Shown: positions 1 through 5,916, counted from the stretch's first letter. The stretch is DNA of 12,566 bases from an uncultured Oscillospiraceae bacterium (GCA_910589395.1 CAJUTL010000056.1:1-12566); one strand, 5' to 3'. Program-made: numbers and translations. Notes: generated by a model not told the origin, from the letters alone.

Positions 1-1
1 T

Positions 2-36
2 TAACGACTAACAACGAACAGCTAACGACTAGTTCG
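2..36. repeat. Heptamer tandem repeat, family A (TAACGAC type)
   Basis: Five consecutive 7-bp units read TAACGAC, TAACAAC, GAACAGC, TAACGAC and TAGTTCG. This is the reverse complement of the TTGTTAG-type arrays at 723-743, 3483-3503 and 9774-9801. It is followed directly by an AT-rich palindromic motif (36-50). Confidence 0.75.
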
Positions 37-66
37 CTAAACTATAATTTGTTGCCCTTGCCTTTA

Positions 67-94
67 ATTGCTAACTGCTCATTGCTCATTGATA
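67..94. repeat. Heptamer tandem repeat, family B (ATTGCTC type)
   Basis: Four 7-bp units read ATTGCTA, ACTGCTC, ATTGCTC and ATTGATA. The same family occurs at 867-894, 10302-10322 and, in reverse orientation, 9838-9858. The array follows the AT motif at 36-50, the same order as in the block at 797-894. Confidence 0.75.
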
Positions 95-140
95 TGCGCC
101 TCTGCTCTTTCAATGCTTTGCATCAGCAAAGCCGCCACCG

Positions 141-175
141 TCCAGCATCTAGCATCTAGTGTCCAGCATCTAAAA
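141..175. repeat. Heptamer tandem repeat, family C (TCTAGCA type)
   Basis: Five 7-bp units read TCCAGCA, TCTAGCA, TCTAGTG, TCCAGCA and TCTAAAA. Relatives lie at 1843-1877 and 10345-10358. The array runs into the terminator of the MecA-like gene. Confidence 0.75.
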
Positions 176-203
176 AGCCCCGGAGTACCTCCGGGGCTTT
201 TTT
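172..203 (-). terminator. Intrinsic terminator of the MecA-like gene
   Basis: A perfect stem GCCCCGGAG/CTCCGGGGC with a 3-nt TAC loop is flanked by A5 on one side and T6 on the other. It could work in both directions. Its edge touches the stop codon of the minus-strand gene ending at 203, which supports that gene being real. Confidence 0.85.
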
Positions 204-517
204 CACCCTCCGCCCCGATACAGAGCGGCGCCCAGCTCAGCTACGGCGTTTTGACTCAGTTCCCGGCCATGCTCCGCGTAAAAGGCGTACAAAACGCAGG
301 CCGGGCCCAGGTACACGCCGAATTCTTCGGCGGCAAGGATCACCTGCCGCCTTTCCCGCAATCCGGCATATACCGCTAAATAGTACCGGCCCCCATATAC
401 GCAAAGGGACGCCGGTGCGTCCGGTACAGCGCCATACAGCCGCACGACCGCGCCGCACAGTGCGGAAACCCCCGAAAAACAAAACACAAGGGGCTGTGCG
501 GGATGCTTCAATCTCAA
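203..517 (-). CDS. MecA C-terminal-domain-like protein (104 aa)
   Basis: MecA is an adaptor that delivers substrates to the ClpCP protease; its C-terminal domain binds ClpC. This short protein reads like that domain alone. It opens with a hydrophobic stretch (FCFSGVSALCGAVVRLYG), then ASLCVYGGRYYLAVY, which matches the family pattern of SSLY-x-Y-x-G-x-YYL, then EFG, and near the end YAEHGRELSQNAVAEL, matching the family ending EHGK-NAVxxL. The usual 80-residue N-terminal substrate-binding domain is absent, and full MecA is about 200 residues. The preferred start is TTG at 517, because AGAGG at 526-530 lies 8 nt upstream. A GTG at 526 is in frame but overlaps that site. Repeats occupy the DNA just upstream, so N-terminal loss by rearrangement is possible. 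The assignment comes from recalled family patterns, not from a search. Confidence 0.68.
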   Translation of the reverse strand: MRLKHPAQPLVFCFSGVSALCGAVVRLYGAVPDAPASLCVYGGRYYLAVYAGLRERRQVILAAEEFGVYLGPACVLYAFYAEHGRELSQNAVAELGAALYRGGG

Positions 518-682
518 GGGCAGCACCTCTTTTCCCGGTCACTGCCATTTTATGCCCGGCAGGAGAGGTTGGTGAGGATTCCTGGCTTGCACTGTGTAAG
601 TTGTCAGAGGGAAAAGGAGCAATTAAGGGGAAAGACAGAATTCGATAAATTGGAATTTGACGGTTATCCATTCACCTCCCTC

Positions 683-782
683 CTGTCATCCTGAACGAAG
701 TGAAGGATCTCGTCCTTTAGTTTTGTAAGTAGTTAGTTGTTAGAAAAGGACGAGATTCTTCGCCTGCGGCTCAGAATGACAG
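683..782. repeat. Long imperfect hairpin repeat (GTCATTCTGAG family), copy 1
   Basis: The left arm starts CTGTCATCCTGAACGAAG and the right arm ends CTCAGAATGACAG. The arms share blocks such as GATCTCGTCCTTT with AAAGGACGAGATTC. The central loop holds three family-A heptamers (723-743). AT-rich motifs lie on both sides (644-660 and 797-812). Related hairpins occur at 3526-3615 and 3936-3990. It has no coding capacity, so it resembles a MITE-like or REP-like dispersed element. Together with the heptamers it fills most of the gene-free stretch 527-898. Confidence 0.75.
723..743. repeat. Heptamer tandem repeat, family A, in the loop of a hairpin repeat
   Basis: The units TTGTAAG, TAGTTAG and TTGTTAG are followed by AAAAGGA. 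The array at 3483-3503 has the same layout and is followed by AAAAGGT. Confidence 0.7.
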
Positions 783-818
783 CGAGGGAACTGTGTGCTA
801 AACTATAATTTACCCAGC

Positions 819-854
819 GTTGGTTACAACGCTTGTGTTGGCTACAACGCTTGG
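819..854. repeat. Two tandem 18-bp repeats with palindromic core
   Basis: GTTGGTTACAACGCTTGT is followed by GTTGGCTACAACGCTTGG, with two mismatches. The sequence AGCGTTG-GTTA-CAACGCT at 817-834 can form a small hairpin. It lies between the AT motif at 797-812 and the family-B heptamers at 867-894, in the space after the rpe stop. Confidence 0.8.
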
Positions 855-866
855 CCCTTACCCTTC

Positions 867-894
867 ATTGCTCATTACTAATTGCTCCTTATAA
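867..894. repeat. Heptamer tandem repeat, family B
   Basis: Units ATTGCTC, ATTACTA, ATTGCTC and CTTATAA end five bases before the last codon of rpe. No clear intrinsic terminator for rpe is visible. Confidence 0.7.
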
Positions 895-898
895 GCGC

Positions 899-1540
899 CT
901 ATCCTCTCAGCTTTTCTATGGCCGCCGCCGGATTTTCCGCGCGGAAAACGGCGGTACCGGCTACCAGAATATTGGCTCCGGCCCGGCGGCAGAGGAGGGC
1001 GGTCTCTTCGTTGACGCCGCCGTCTACCTCCAGCAGCACAGAGGGAAAAGCCTTTTTCAGCGGGGAAAGCTTTTCCAGACAGGGCTCTATGAGCTTTTGT
1101 CCGCCGAAGCCAGGCTCCACCGTCATTACGGTGATCAGATACAGCTCTGCTCCGAAAGCCTCCAAGGCCTGGGGCGGCGTAGCGGGGCTCAGGGCGATGC
1201 CGGGCTTTGCGCCGCTTTCCCGAATGGCCGCAAGCACGGCGGCGGGATCGTCCCCGCATTCTATATGAAAGGTAATGCTGTCCGCCCCGGCCCGGCGGAA
1301 GGCTTCAATGTAAGGGAGGGGGTGCTCCAGCATTAAATGGACGTCGAAAAACAGAGGAGTCCTGTCCCGCAGGGCGGCCACCACCTGGGGGCCTATGGAA
1401 AGATTGGGAACGAACCTGCCGTCCATCACATCGATGTGAAGCATGTCCGCCGCAGACACCCGCTCTACTTCCCGGCCCAGGGCGGAAAAATCCGCTGCCA
1501 GCAGAGAAGGGGAAATTTTTAGGGATTGGGGGTTACTCAT
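899..1540 (-). CDS. rpe: Ribulose-phosphate 3-epimerase
   Basis: This cytoplasmic enzyme interconverts D-ribulose 5-phosphate and D-xylulose 5-phosphate in the non-oxidative pentose phosphate pathway. The 213-residue product has normal length and all TIM-barrel signatures: SPSLLAADF (10-18), HIDVMDGRFVPN (35-46) with metal ligands H35 and D37, DVHLM (66-70) with ligand H68, HIEC (92-95), VEPGFGGQ (141-148) around the phosphate site, and VDGG (172-175) with D173 as the expected catalytic and metal residue. The ATG at 1540 has AAGGAGA about 8 nt upstream. In many Firmicutes rpe sits next to rsgA; here it stands alone behind a 330-bp non-coding stretch with hairpins. Its stop lies against a repeat block. 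Confidence 0.97.
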   Translation of the reverse strand: MSNPQSLKISPSLLAADFSALGREVERVSAADMLHIDVMDGRFVPNLSIGPQVVAALRDRTPLFFDVHLMLEHPLPYIEAFRRAGADSITFHIECGDDPAAVLAAIRESGAKPGIALSPATPPQALEAFGAELYLITVMTVEPGFGGQKLIEPCLEKLSPLKKAFPSVLLEVDGGVNEETALLCRRAGANILVAGTAVFRAENPAAAIEKLRG

Positions 1541-1628
1541 AAGAGACTCTCCTTTTTAGGCGCAAATCATTGAATTTTCAGGTATCGGACGGCTGTATTG
1601 ATATCAGGTGAAATGGGGCGAAAAAGCA

Positions 1629-1657
1629 ATCCGCCCGGCTTTTTCAAGCCGGACGGG
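1629..1657 (-). other. Strong GC-rich hairpin in rpe leader region
   Basis: On the minus strand an 11-bp stem CCGTCCGGCTT/AAGCCGGGCGG (one G-T pair) is closed by a GAAA loop. It is followed by ATTGCTTTTT, a delayed T run. It could be a terminator of transcripts coming from the permease side, or an attenuator in a long rpe leader. Which one cannot be decided from sequence. Confidence 0.5.
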
Positions 1658-1663
1658 ATCTAT

Positions 1664-1693
1664 AAAAAGCAGGGCCCGCGCGGACCGCCGCTT
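1664..1693 (-). terminator. Possible weak intrinsic terminator or attenuator
   Basis: On the minus strand AAGC-GGC-GGTCC-GCGC-GGGCC-CT-GCTT forms an interrupted stem followed directly by five Ts and an A. It sits just upstream of the hairpin at 1629-1657, so two terminator-like structures are stacked between the permease and rpe. Confidence 0.4.
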
Positions 1694-1737
1694 CTTTATA
1701 CTATGCCGCCGACAGAAAAGAGTGAGATCTCTTTTTC

Positions 1738-1766
1738 TATATATATTATATAGTTTCACTTGACAA
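1738..1766 (-). promoter_or_regulatory. Possible promoter for rpe
   Basis: On the minus strand TTGTCA (1761-1766) is followed after 17 bp by TATATA, within a run of alternating AT around 1738-1755. If used, it gives a leader of nearly 190 nt that contains both hairpins described above. The low-complexity AT run makes a chance match likely. Otherwise the stretch 1541-1842 shows no gene. Confidence 0.35.
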
Positions 1767-1842
1767 TGGCAAACACCGTCCTGCGATCAAAGGCAAAAGA
1801 ATGCGGCCCTGCTGAAAAACGCCTTGCCTCCCTTGCCCTTCC

Positions 1843-1877
1843 TCTAGTATCTAGCATCTAATATTTAAAATCTAGAA
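1843..1877. repeat. Heptamer tandem repeat, family C, overlapping a stop codon
   Basis: Units TCTAGTA, TCTAGCA, TCTAATA, TTTAAAA and TCTAGAA run into the end of the AEC permease gene. The TAG stop of that gene (complement of 1872-1874) is part of the last unit. Confidence 0.75.
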
Positions 1878-2795
1878 CCCGCAAGCAAGCTGGGCCAAGA
1901 TTGTAAAAACGGGAATGGTGAGAATGGAAAGCATCGTGGTAAACGCCACGGTTTTTGAGGCCAGCTGAGAATCCTGATGATATTCCACCGCGAAAAGCAC
2001 CGTATTGGCCGCCACGGGAGTGCTGGCCTGGATCACACTGCTGACAAAAAGTTCCTGCCCTGGACGGATCAAAAGCAGAAGAGCAAGATAAAGCGCAGGA
2101 CAAAGAATCAGCCGCAAAAAGGCCATCAGATAAACGCTTCTGTCCGCTAAAAAAGATTTCAGGTTTACCCTTGCCACATGGCTGCCGATGATCAGCATGG
2201 CCAAAGGCGTGTTCAGGTCGGAAAGAAACCCAATGGGTTCTCGGATCACCGCAGGAAGCTCCAGCCTCAGAAAGTAAACGGGCAGGCCAACGGCAAGGCC
2301 GATGATCCCGGGGTTCAAAAGAGCCGTTTTCAGGTTCAGCCCGCCTCCGCTCATCATGGCATAGCCATAGGTCCAGCAGATCAGATTAAAAACCACCACA
2401 AAGAAGGAGCCATACACCACGCCGGTGTCTCCCACAATGCCTTGGATCAGCGGCAGGCCCATAAACCCGGCATTGCTGAAGATCACGGAAAAGCGCAGTA
2501 CCTTTCTTCGCTCCATCGGTTCCTTTTTGAAAAAAAGCAGGCTGACAAGGATACCGATCCCCATGGAAAGCGCGGAAACCACCGCCGCCAGCAGCAGAGA
2601 GTTCAACTCTAAATCTTTTCCCGCGCTAATCAGGGAATTGATGATCAGGCAGGGTGTGACGATCTTGATGAGCAGAGAAGTGATCTCCGCCGCGCCCTTC
2701 TCCGTAAGCATTCCTTTTTTCGTAATGATATAGCCCACTATAATCAGCAGGAGCATTACCGCTACCTTGCCGACTACCGTGCTGATCGCTTCCAT
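1872..2795 (-). CDS. AEC-family transporter (auxin efflux carrier family)
   Basis: This is an inner-membrane secondary transporter of the AEC/PF03547 family, whose bacterial members are linked to export or exchange of organic acids and other small anions. The substrate cannot be read from sequence. The 307-residue length is typical. About ten hydrophobic segments are visible, grouped as two sets of five: for example VMLLLIIVGYIITKKG (residues 13-28) and LVSLLFFKKEPMERRKVL in the first half, and LYLALLLLIRPGQELF, then QASTPVAANTVLFAVEY, in the second half. The family motifs NAGFMGLPL (about 108-116) and the STPVAANTVLFA segment are clear. The ATG at 2795 has GAGGAG 4-5 nt upstream. It lies 116 bp downstream of a small membrane-protein gene on the same strand and may be cotranscribed with it. 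The gap holds repeated TTGTGCAA-like palindromes. The stop codon falls in a heptamer repeat. Confidence 0.9.
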   Translation of the reverse strand: MEAISTVVGKVAVMLLLIIVGYIITKKGMLTEKGAAEITSLLIKIVTPCLIINSLISAGKDLELNSLLLAAVVSALSMGIGILVSLLFFKKEPMERRKVLRFSVIFSNAGFMGLPLIQGIVGDTGVVYGSFFVVVFNLICWTYGYAMMSGGGLNLKTALLNPGIIGLAVGLPVYFLRLELPAVIREPIGFLSDLNTPLAMLIIGSHVARVNLKSFLADRSVYLMAFLRLILCPALYLALLLLIRPGQELFVSSVIQASTPVAANTVLFAVEYHQDSQLASKTVAFTTMLSILTIPVFTILAQLACGF

Positions 2796-2827
2796 TCGAC
2801 TCCTCTTTTCCTTTCAGGCAACACCGC

Positions 2828-2889
2828 ACAAAGGCCTTTGTACACGATTTGCTTGCACAACTTCTTGCGCACAATCTTTGTGCAATGTC
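2828..2889 (-). promoter_or_regulatory. Cluster of TTGTGCAA-like palindromes upstream of the permease
   Basis: Between the small membrane-protein gene and the permease, the minus strand carries TTGCACAAAG, TTGTGCGCAA, TTGTGCAAG, GTGTACAAAG and the perfect palindrome ACAAAGGCCTTTGT (2828-2841). The middle three are spaced about 14 bp apart. Such phased palindromes fit a DNA-binding repressor or activator, but no regulator gene is present here. This is inference from pattern only. Confidence 0.35.
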
Positions 2890-2911
2890 GCCTTAAGCTT
2901 CCTTGCTGTTT

Positions 2912-3205
2912 TTACTTTTTATCCCCGGAAGGGCCTTTCTCTTCCTCGCTTTGGATATTTCGCCGGCGTTCCCGCAAAAAGAAAACAGTCAATACCACAA
3001 GCGCCACAGCGGCAATGCACCGCAAAGCGACCCCCCAGCCACCGGCAAAAAGATCCTGCTCCGGTAAAAGAGCGTTCGCCAGCCACCAGCCGCCTAAAAG
3101 AAGGAAGAAGCCGCCCGCAATGTAAAAGACTTTATTTTCTTTAGAGATGGAAAAAATCAAGACCAGGCCCACAATAAACCACATGGTCGCGTAAAAATAA
3201 TCCAT
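2912..3205 (-). CDS. Small membrane protein of unknown function (97 aa)
   Basis: I do not recognise a family. Three hydrophobic helices are visible, at about residues 5-20, 26-45 and 57-76, followed by a charged cytoplasm-like tail (RERRRNIQSEEEKG and on to DKK). The positive RERRR after the last helix suggests that the C terminus is inside. Support for a real gene is good for its size: GGAGGA lies 8 nt before the ATG, and a near-consensus promoter (3279-3307) lies upstream on the same strand. It may be the first gene of a unit with the AEC transporter, because no clear terminator separates them. Confidence 0.68.
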   Translation of the reverse strand: MDYFYATMWFIVGLVLIFSISKENKVFYIAGGFFLLLGGWWLANALLPEQDLFAGGWGVALRCIAAVALVVLTVFFLRERRRNIQSEEEKGPSGDKK

Positions 3206-3278
3206 TTGGCGTTCCTCCGAAATGAAAAATCAGAAAACAAAAAGAGGGATCCCACGGAATCCAAAGACCTTTGACAGT

Positions 3279-3307
3279 ATTATAGCCGCAATCTTTTGGA
3301 ATTACAA
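3279..3307 (-). promoter_or_regulatory. SigA-type promoter for the 97-aa membrane protein
   Basis: On the minus strand TTGTAA (3302-3307) and a perfect TATAAT (3279-3284) are separated by 17 bp. Transcription would start near 3272, about 67 nt before the ATG. Confidence 0.8.
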
Positions 3308-3383
3308 GGGAAGGTACGTGGAAAAAACGGTAAAGGAGATGGAGACAGGAAGGAAGGAGGAGTAACCATTAAATTATAGTTTA

Positions 3384-3447
3384 CGGCGAGGCGCCGCAGC
3401 CGCTCGTGTCCCTGCTCGGTGCGGGAGTTTGGCTTCCGATCCGACCA
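3384..3447 (-). repeat. Inverted copy of the GC-rich mosaic repeat
   Basis: Read on the minus strand, this shares CCCGCACC, GAGCAG, ACGAG and GCGGCGCCTCGCCG with the copies at 3844-3908 and 3998-4062. It is more diverged than those two are from each other. An AT motif (3368-3383) borders it. It is part of the 900-bp gene-free stretch 3206-4129. Confidence 0.55.
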
Positions 3448-3482
3448 GAAGTAAAGCGCTAAATTATAGTTAAGCGAACTAA

Positions 3483-3503
3483 TTGTCAGCCGTTAGTCGT
3501 TAG
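3483..3503. repeat. Heptamer tandem repeat, family A
   Basis: Units TTGTCAG, CCGTTAG and TCGTTAG are followed by AAAAGGT. The array is placed between the AT motif at 3457-3476 and hairpin repeat copy 2. Confidence 0.65.
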
Positions 3504-3525
3504 AAAAGGTCAAGTTCTCCTTTTT

Positions 3526-3615
3526 GTCATTCTGAGGAACACAGTGACGAAGAATCTCGACCTTACTCCCTGAAAAACGGCAAAGGGCGAGATTCTTCAC
3601 CATGAAAGCAATGAC
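3526..3615. repeat. Long imperfect hairpin repeat (GTCATTCTGAG family), copy 2
   Basis: The left arm GTCATTCTGAGGAAC, then GAAGAATCTCG, pairs with a right arm of GGGCGAGATTCTTCAC and GCAATGAC. AT motifs lie on both sides (3457-3476 and 3639-3651), as for copy 1. Confidence 0.72.
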
Positions 3616-3773
3616 AGGAGGAAAGTGAGCGGTTTGCCGCTGAATTATAGCTTCATGCACACAGTTTGTTGCAGGGGAGAGGCTTAGTCTCCTCTTCGCT
3701 TCGGTCGGTTCAGAACGATTACCACTGGCAATCTTCACCCTCTCCCGCAGGTTAAGTGCTAATTTCAGGACGG

Positions 3774-3792
3774 GAGCGGCAAGCCGCTCCCC
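3774..3792. repeat. Perfect palindrome GGGAGCGGC-A-GCCGCTCCC type
   Basis: The arms GGGAGCGGC and GCCGCTCCC are separated only by AA. It has no T run, so it is not a terminator. It sits in the repeat mosaic next to an AT motif at 3815-3832. Confidence 0.6.
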
Positions 3793-3843
3793 TACAGTCG
3801 AATAGGATAAAACTGCCAAATTCCAATTTAGCGCTTTGCTTGC

Positions 3844-3908
3844 GATCGGGTCAGAAACCGATTTCCCGCACCAAGCAGCTTCACGAGTGGCCGCGGCGCC
3901 TCGCCGCT
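3844..3908 (+). repeat. GC-rich mosaic repeat, copy A
   Basis: This is a direct repeat with 3998-4062. Shared blocks include CAGAAACCGATTTCC, AAGCAGCTTCAC and CTCGCCGCT. It is followed at once by the AT palindrome at 3906-3923. Confidence 0.78.
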
Positions 3909-3923
3909 AAATTCCAATTTAGC
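3906..3923. repeat. AT-rich palindromic motif GCTAAATTCCAATTTAGC
   Basis: Eight-base arms GCTAAATT and AATTTAGC flank CC. Variants occur at 36-50, 644-660, 797-812, 3368-3383, 3457-3476, 3639-3651, 3815-3832 and 10264-10281. All nine are intergenic and most border hairpin or heptamer repeats. This is the most perfect copy. Confidence 0.75.
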
Positions 3924-3935
3924 AGATAGCTCCCT

Positions 3936-3990
3936 TTGTCATTGCTGAGCAAAAAGCGAAGTGAACTTCGCTTTTGCTCAGCAATGACAA
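3936..3990. repeat. Near-perfect hairpin repeat (GTCATTGCTGAG), copy 3
   Basis: The arms TTGTCATTGCTGAGC and GCTCAGCAATGACAA are extended by an AGCGAAGT/ACTTCGCT core, giving about 25 bp of pairing with one bulged A. It shares the GTCATT...AATGAC ends of copies 1 and 2 but is shorter and more symmetrical. Confidence 0.75.
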
Positions 3991-3997
3991 AACTTCT

Positions 3998-4062
3998 GGT
4001 CGGGCCAGAAACCGATTTCCTGTACTAAGCAGCTTCACAAGTGCCCGCGGCGGCTCGCCGCT
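3998..4062 (+). repeat. GC-rich mosaic repeat, copy B
   Basis: This is the second direct copy of the repeat at 3844-3908, about 154 bp away. It has scattered substitutions and no AT motif after it. Confidence 0.75.
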
Positions 4063-4087
4063 GCGCCTTCGTTCCCTCACATAAAAT

Positions 4088-4119
4088 AAAAAAGCGGGGC
4101 CCAGCGGCTCCGCTTTTTT
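4088..4119 (-). terminator. Intrinsic terminator of the G5/3D protein gene
   Basis: On the minus strand an AAGCGG/CCGCTT stem with an inner GCC/GGC pairing is followed by six Ts. It starts 11 bp after the stop codon of the gene ending at 4130. Confidence 0.85.
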
Positions 4120-4129
4120 TACAGGTTCG

Positions 4130-5548
4130 TTATGACAAAATGTAAATCACCATATCCCGCCGCCCGATAATGCTGCACTCTTCAATGGTGTTATAGCACA
4201 GGTCGGCAATGATATCGCCTGCCATGGCCGCGCCGCCGGTATCGCCGGCAATGCCGTACCCGTATACGATGCTGCCGTCCGGAGAGACGATATACATTCT
4301 CGTACCGTAGGGAATGATCTCAGGGTTGACCGCTATAATGCCGTACTCGGCTTTCCAGCCCAGGGAGGTAGTGCCGCCCGGCACAGAATAGGCGGTGCAT
4401 TCGCCCACCAGCTTCTGAGAGTAAGACACCGTATTACCGCTGGAATCTACGAAGGTCCCCGCAGAAACACCGCTGCCGTTTCCCCCGCTGAGATCCGGCC
4501 CGGAAGAACTTTCACGGCTCTTTGTGCCCTTTACAACGACTTCCGGTACAGGCTCCTTGATGGTTTCTTCAGAAACGACTTCCTTGCCGTCCAGCTCACC
4601 GGCAATATAGATGAGCTTATAGGTAACTTCCTTTTCTCCCTTTTCTCCAGGAGTGCGGATCTCGGTTTCGTCCTCGTACATGGAATCGGAGGTCACATAC
4701 TGGGTGGGATAATCCACCTCTTCCAGCTCCTTGACCTCTTCTGTGGTCACGCGGGTGACAACAATGTGCATGCCATCGGTCAGGTGCGCCTTGCGGTCTA
4801 CATTCAGCTTATCGTCCTGAGAGATGGTAACGCCGCATTTCTGCAAGGCCGACCGGACTGTGGCCGCGGAAACCTCATACTCACTGGTGCGCCCGTCCGC
4901 GGAGATCTTGATCTTCACCGTGCGGCTGACGCGGAGATTCATTTTATCAAACAGGGGATCTGTAAGCTCATAGTTGGCGGAATCCTTGTTCTTCAGGGTA
5001 ACGCCCGCCTTCTTCAAAGCGTCCGCCACCGTGCCGCCCAGCAGGGAATAGGTTTTGCTTTCGCCATCGGCGATCACCGTGACCTGGCAGAGCCTGCGGA
5101 TCTCCACGGAAAGGCCGGCGGTCACGATCGTTTCCCGGGAAGGGGTGACTTCATCAGTATCCTTAATGAGGATATTGTTATCCGCCAGAGTTTTTTCTAC
5201 GGTATCGCCCTGATACGCGATCAAGTTCGTTTTCTTGCTTCCTTCGTTTACTGTCATGGAAACGCCCCGGCGAATGTTCACCGTGGTGGTGTTCCCCACC
5301 TGCTCAAACACATCCAGAGGACCCAGGGGCTCCAGCCCCAGCTTCTGGGCCTGAGCGAGAAGCTTTGGCATGCTTGTACTGTTCATGCTGAACGTATAAG
5401 ATTTGTCCCCGTCGATCACATTGGCGGAGACCGTATTTGCCATAACAGTCGCAAACGAGGATACACTGAACACGATCGCCAGAACCAGCGCTATGACTCC
5501 CCGGAGGATCAAAAGCCGGGGCGCTTTTCTACTGTGTCTGCCGTGCAT
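4130..5548 (-). CDS. YabE-like cell-wall protein with DUF348, G5 and 3D domains
   Basis: This is a secreted or membrane-anchored envelope protein of the YabE/Rpf-like group, thought to act on peptidoglycan. The 472 residues begin with basic residues and one hydrophobic segment (about 12-38), a signal peptide or anchor. Three DUF348 ubiquitin-like repeats follow (about 95-140, 153-195 and 210-255), then a G5 domain (about 265-340) ending in a TYKLIYIAGELDGKEVVSEE stretch, an S/G-rich linker (about 345-375), and a C-terminal 3D domain. The 3D domain shows CTAY, GIIAVNPEIIPYGT, AGDTGGA and GRRDMVIYIL. The 3D family is named after three conserved Asp; the usual VDP is VNP here, so one Asp is replaced by Asn. 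AAGGAG lies 8 nt before the ATG at 5548. The gene has its own promoter and terminator, so it is monocistronic. Confidence 0.92.
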   Translation of the reverse strand: MHGRHSRKAPRLLILRGVIALVLAIVFSVSSFATVMANTVSANVIDGDKSYTFSMNSTSMPKLLAQAQKLGLEPLGPLDVFEQVGNTTTVNIRRGVSMTVNEGSKKTNLIAYQGDTVEKTLADNNILIKDTDEVTPSRETIVTAGLSVEIRRLCQVTVIADGESKTYSLLGGTVADALKKAGVTLKNKDSANYELTDPLFDKMNLRVSRTVKIKISADGRTSEYEVSAATVRSALQKCGVTISQDDKLNVDRKAHLTDGMHIVVTRVTTEEVKELEEVDYPTQYVTSDSMYEDETEIRTPGEKGEKEVTYKLIYIAGELDGKEVVSEETIKEPVPEVVVKGTKSRESSSGPDLSGGNGSGVSAGTFVDSSGNTVSYSQKLVGECTAYSVPGGTTSLGWKAEYGIIAVNPEIIPYGTRMYIVSPDGSIVYGYGIAGDTGGAAMAGDIIADLCYNTIEECSIIGRRDMVIYILS

Positions 5549-5562
5549 ATAAAATGCTCCTT

Positions 5563-5582
5563 TCGCCGCTTGAAAAAAGCGG
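5563..5582 (-). other. Leader hairpin of the G5/3D protein gene
   Basis: CCGCTT-TTTTC-AAGCGG on the minus strand lies in the short 5' leader, just upstream of the AAGGAG site. It could stabilise the message. The leader of about 40 nt is too short for a c-di-AMP riboswitch, which often precedes genes of this kind. Confidence 0.5.
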
Positions 5583-5594
5583 TTTACAAGGGCT

Positions 5595-5623
5595 AGTATA
5601 GTAAAAAACTACCGATGTGTCAA
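5595..5623 (-). promoter_or_regulatory. SigA-type promoter of the G5/3D protein gene
   Basis: On the minus strand a perfect TTGACA (5618-5623) is followed after 17 bp by TATACT (5595-5600). Transcription would start near 5588. Confidence 0.88.
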
Positions 5624-5639
5624 AATTTTCAGCCGGTTG

Positions 5640-5916
5640 GTTTTGTGCACTTTTTACAAATCTGCATGACTCATTCCTTGACATAATCCTTTTTTTCGTG
5701 GTTTTTTGTCTCCTTTTGCCCTTGCATTTCCTAATTATGGAAACCAGCCCATGTGCAAACTGCAAAAAAATCAAAGGTTACAAAAAAGTTTCAAAGCGGA
5801 AAAATGGAAAAATATTGCATTTTTATCCGCTAAATCTGTATTCCCCACTGATTTGTCCTGGATTTTCTCCTGAATCTATGTATAAACCTATCGTGTATAT
5901 ACACAAAACTCAATTT
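5640..5916. other. AT-rich intergenic stretch with no supported gene
   Basis: It is rich in A and T runs and holds ORFs of up to about 100 codons on both strands, but none has a good ribosome binding site or a recognisable product. A lone TTGACA near 5688 on plus has no matching -10 box. Confidence 0.55.

Noticed and set aside
2..175. Possible CRISPR array from regularly repeated units
   Set aside because: The repeats are 7 bp with no spacers, and no cas gene is present.
237..671. 144-codon minus ORF preceded by a very strong GGAGGGAGGTGA before an ATG
   Set aside because: The purine-rich stretch is the outer edge of a hairpin repeat, similar to GACAGGAGGAAAG at 3613. The product shows no family pattern, and the ORF overlaps the MecA-like gene in another frame.
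3493..3819. 108-codon minus ORF in the intergenic mosaic
   Set aside because: It consists of repeat modules read through by chance, has no ribosome binding site and no recognisable domain.
4766..5596. 276-codon ORF antisense to the G5/3D gene
   Set aside because: It is a shadow of a well-supported gene; its composition mirrors the opposite strand and it has no domain.
5549..5640. c-di-AMP (ydaO-type) riboswitch before the G5/3D gene
   Set aside because: The promoter leaves a leader of only about 40 nt with one simple hairpin, far too short.
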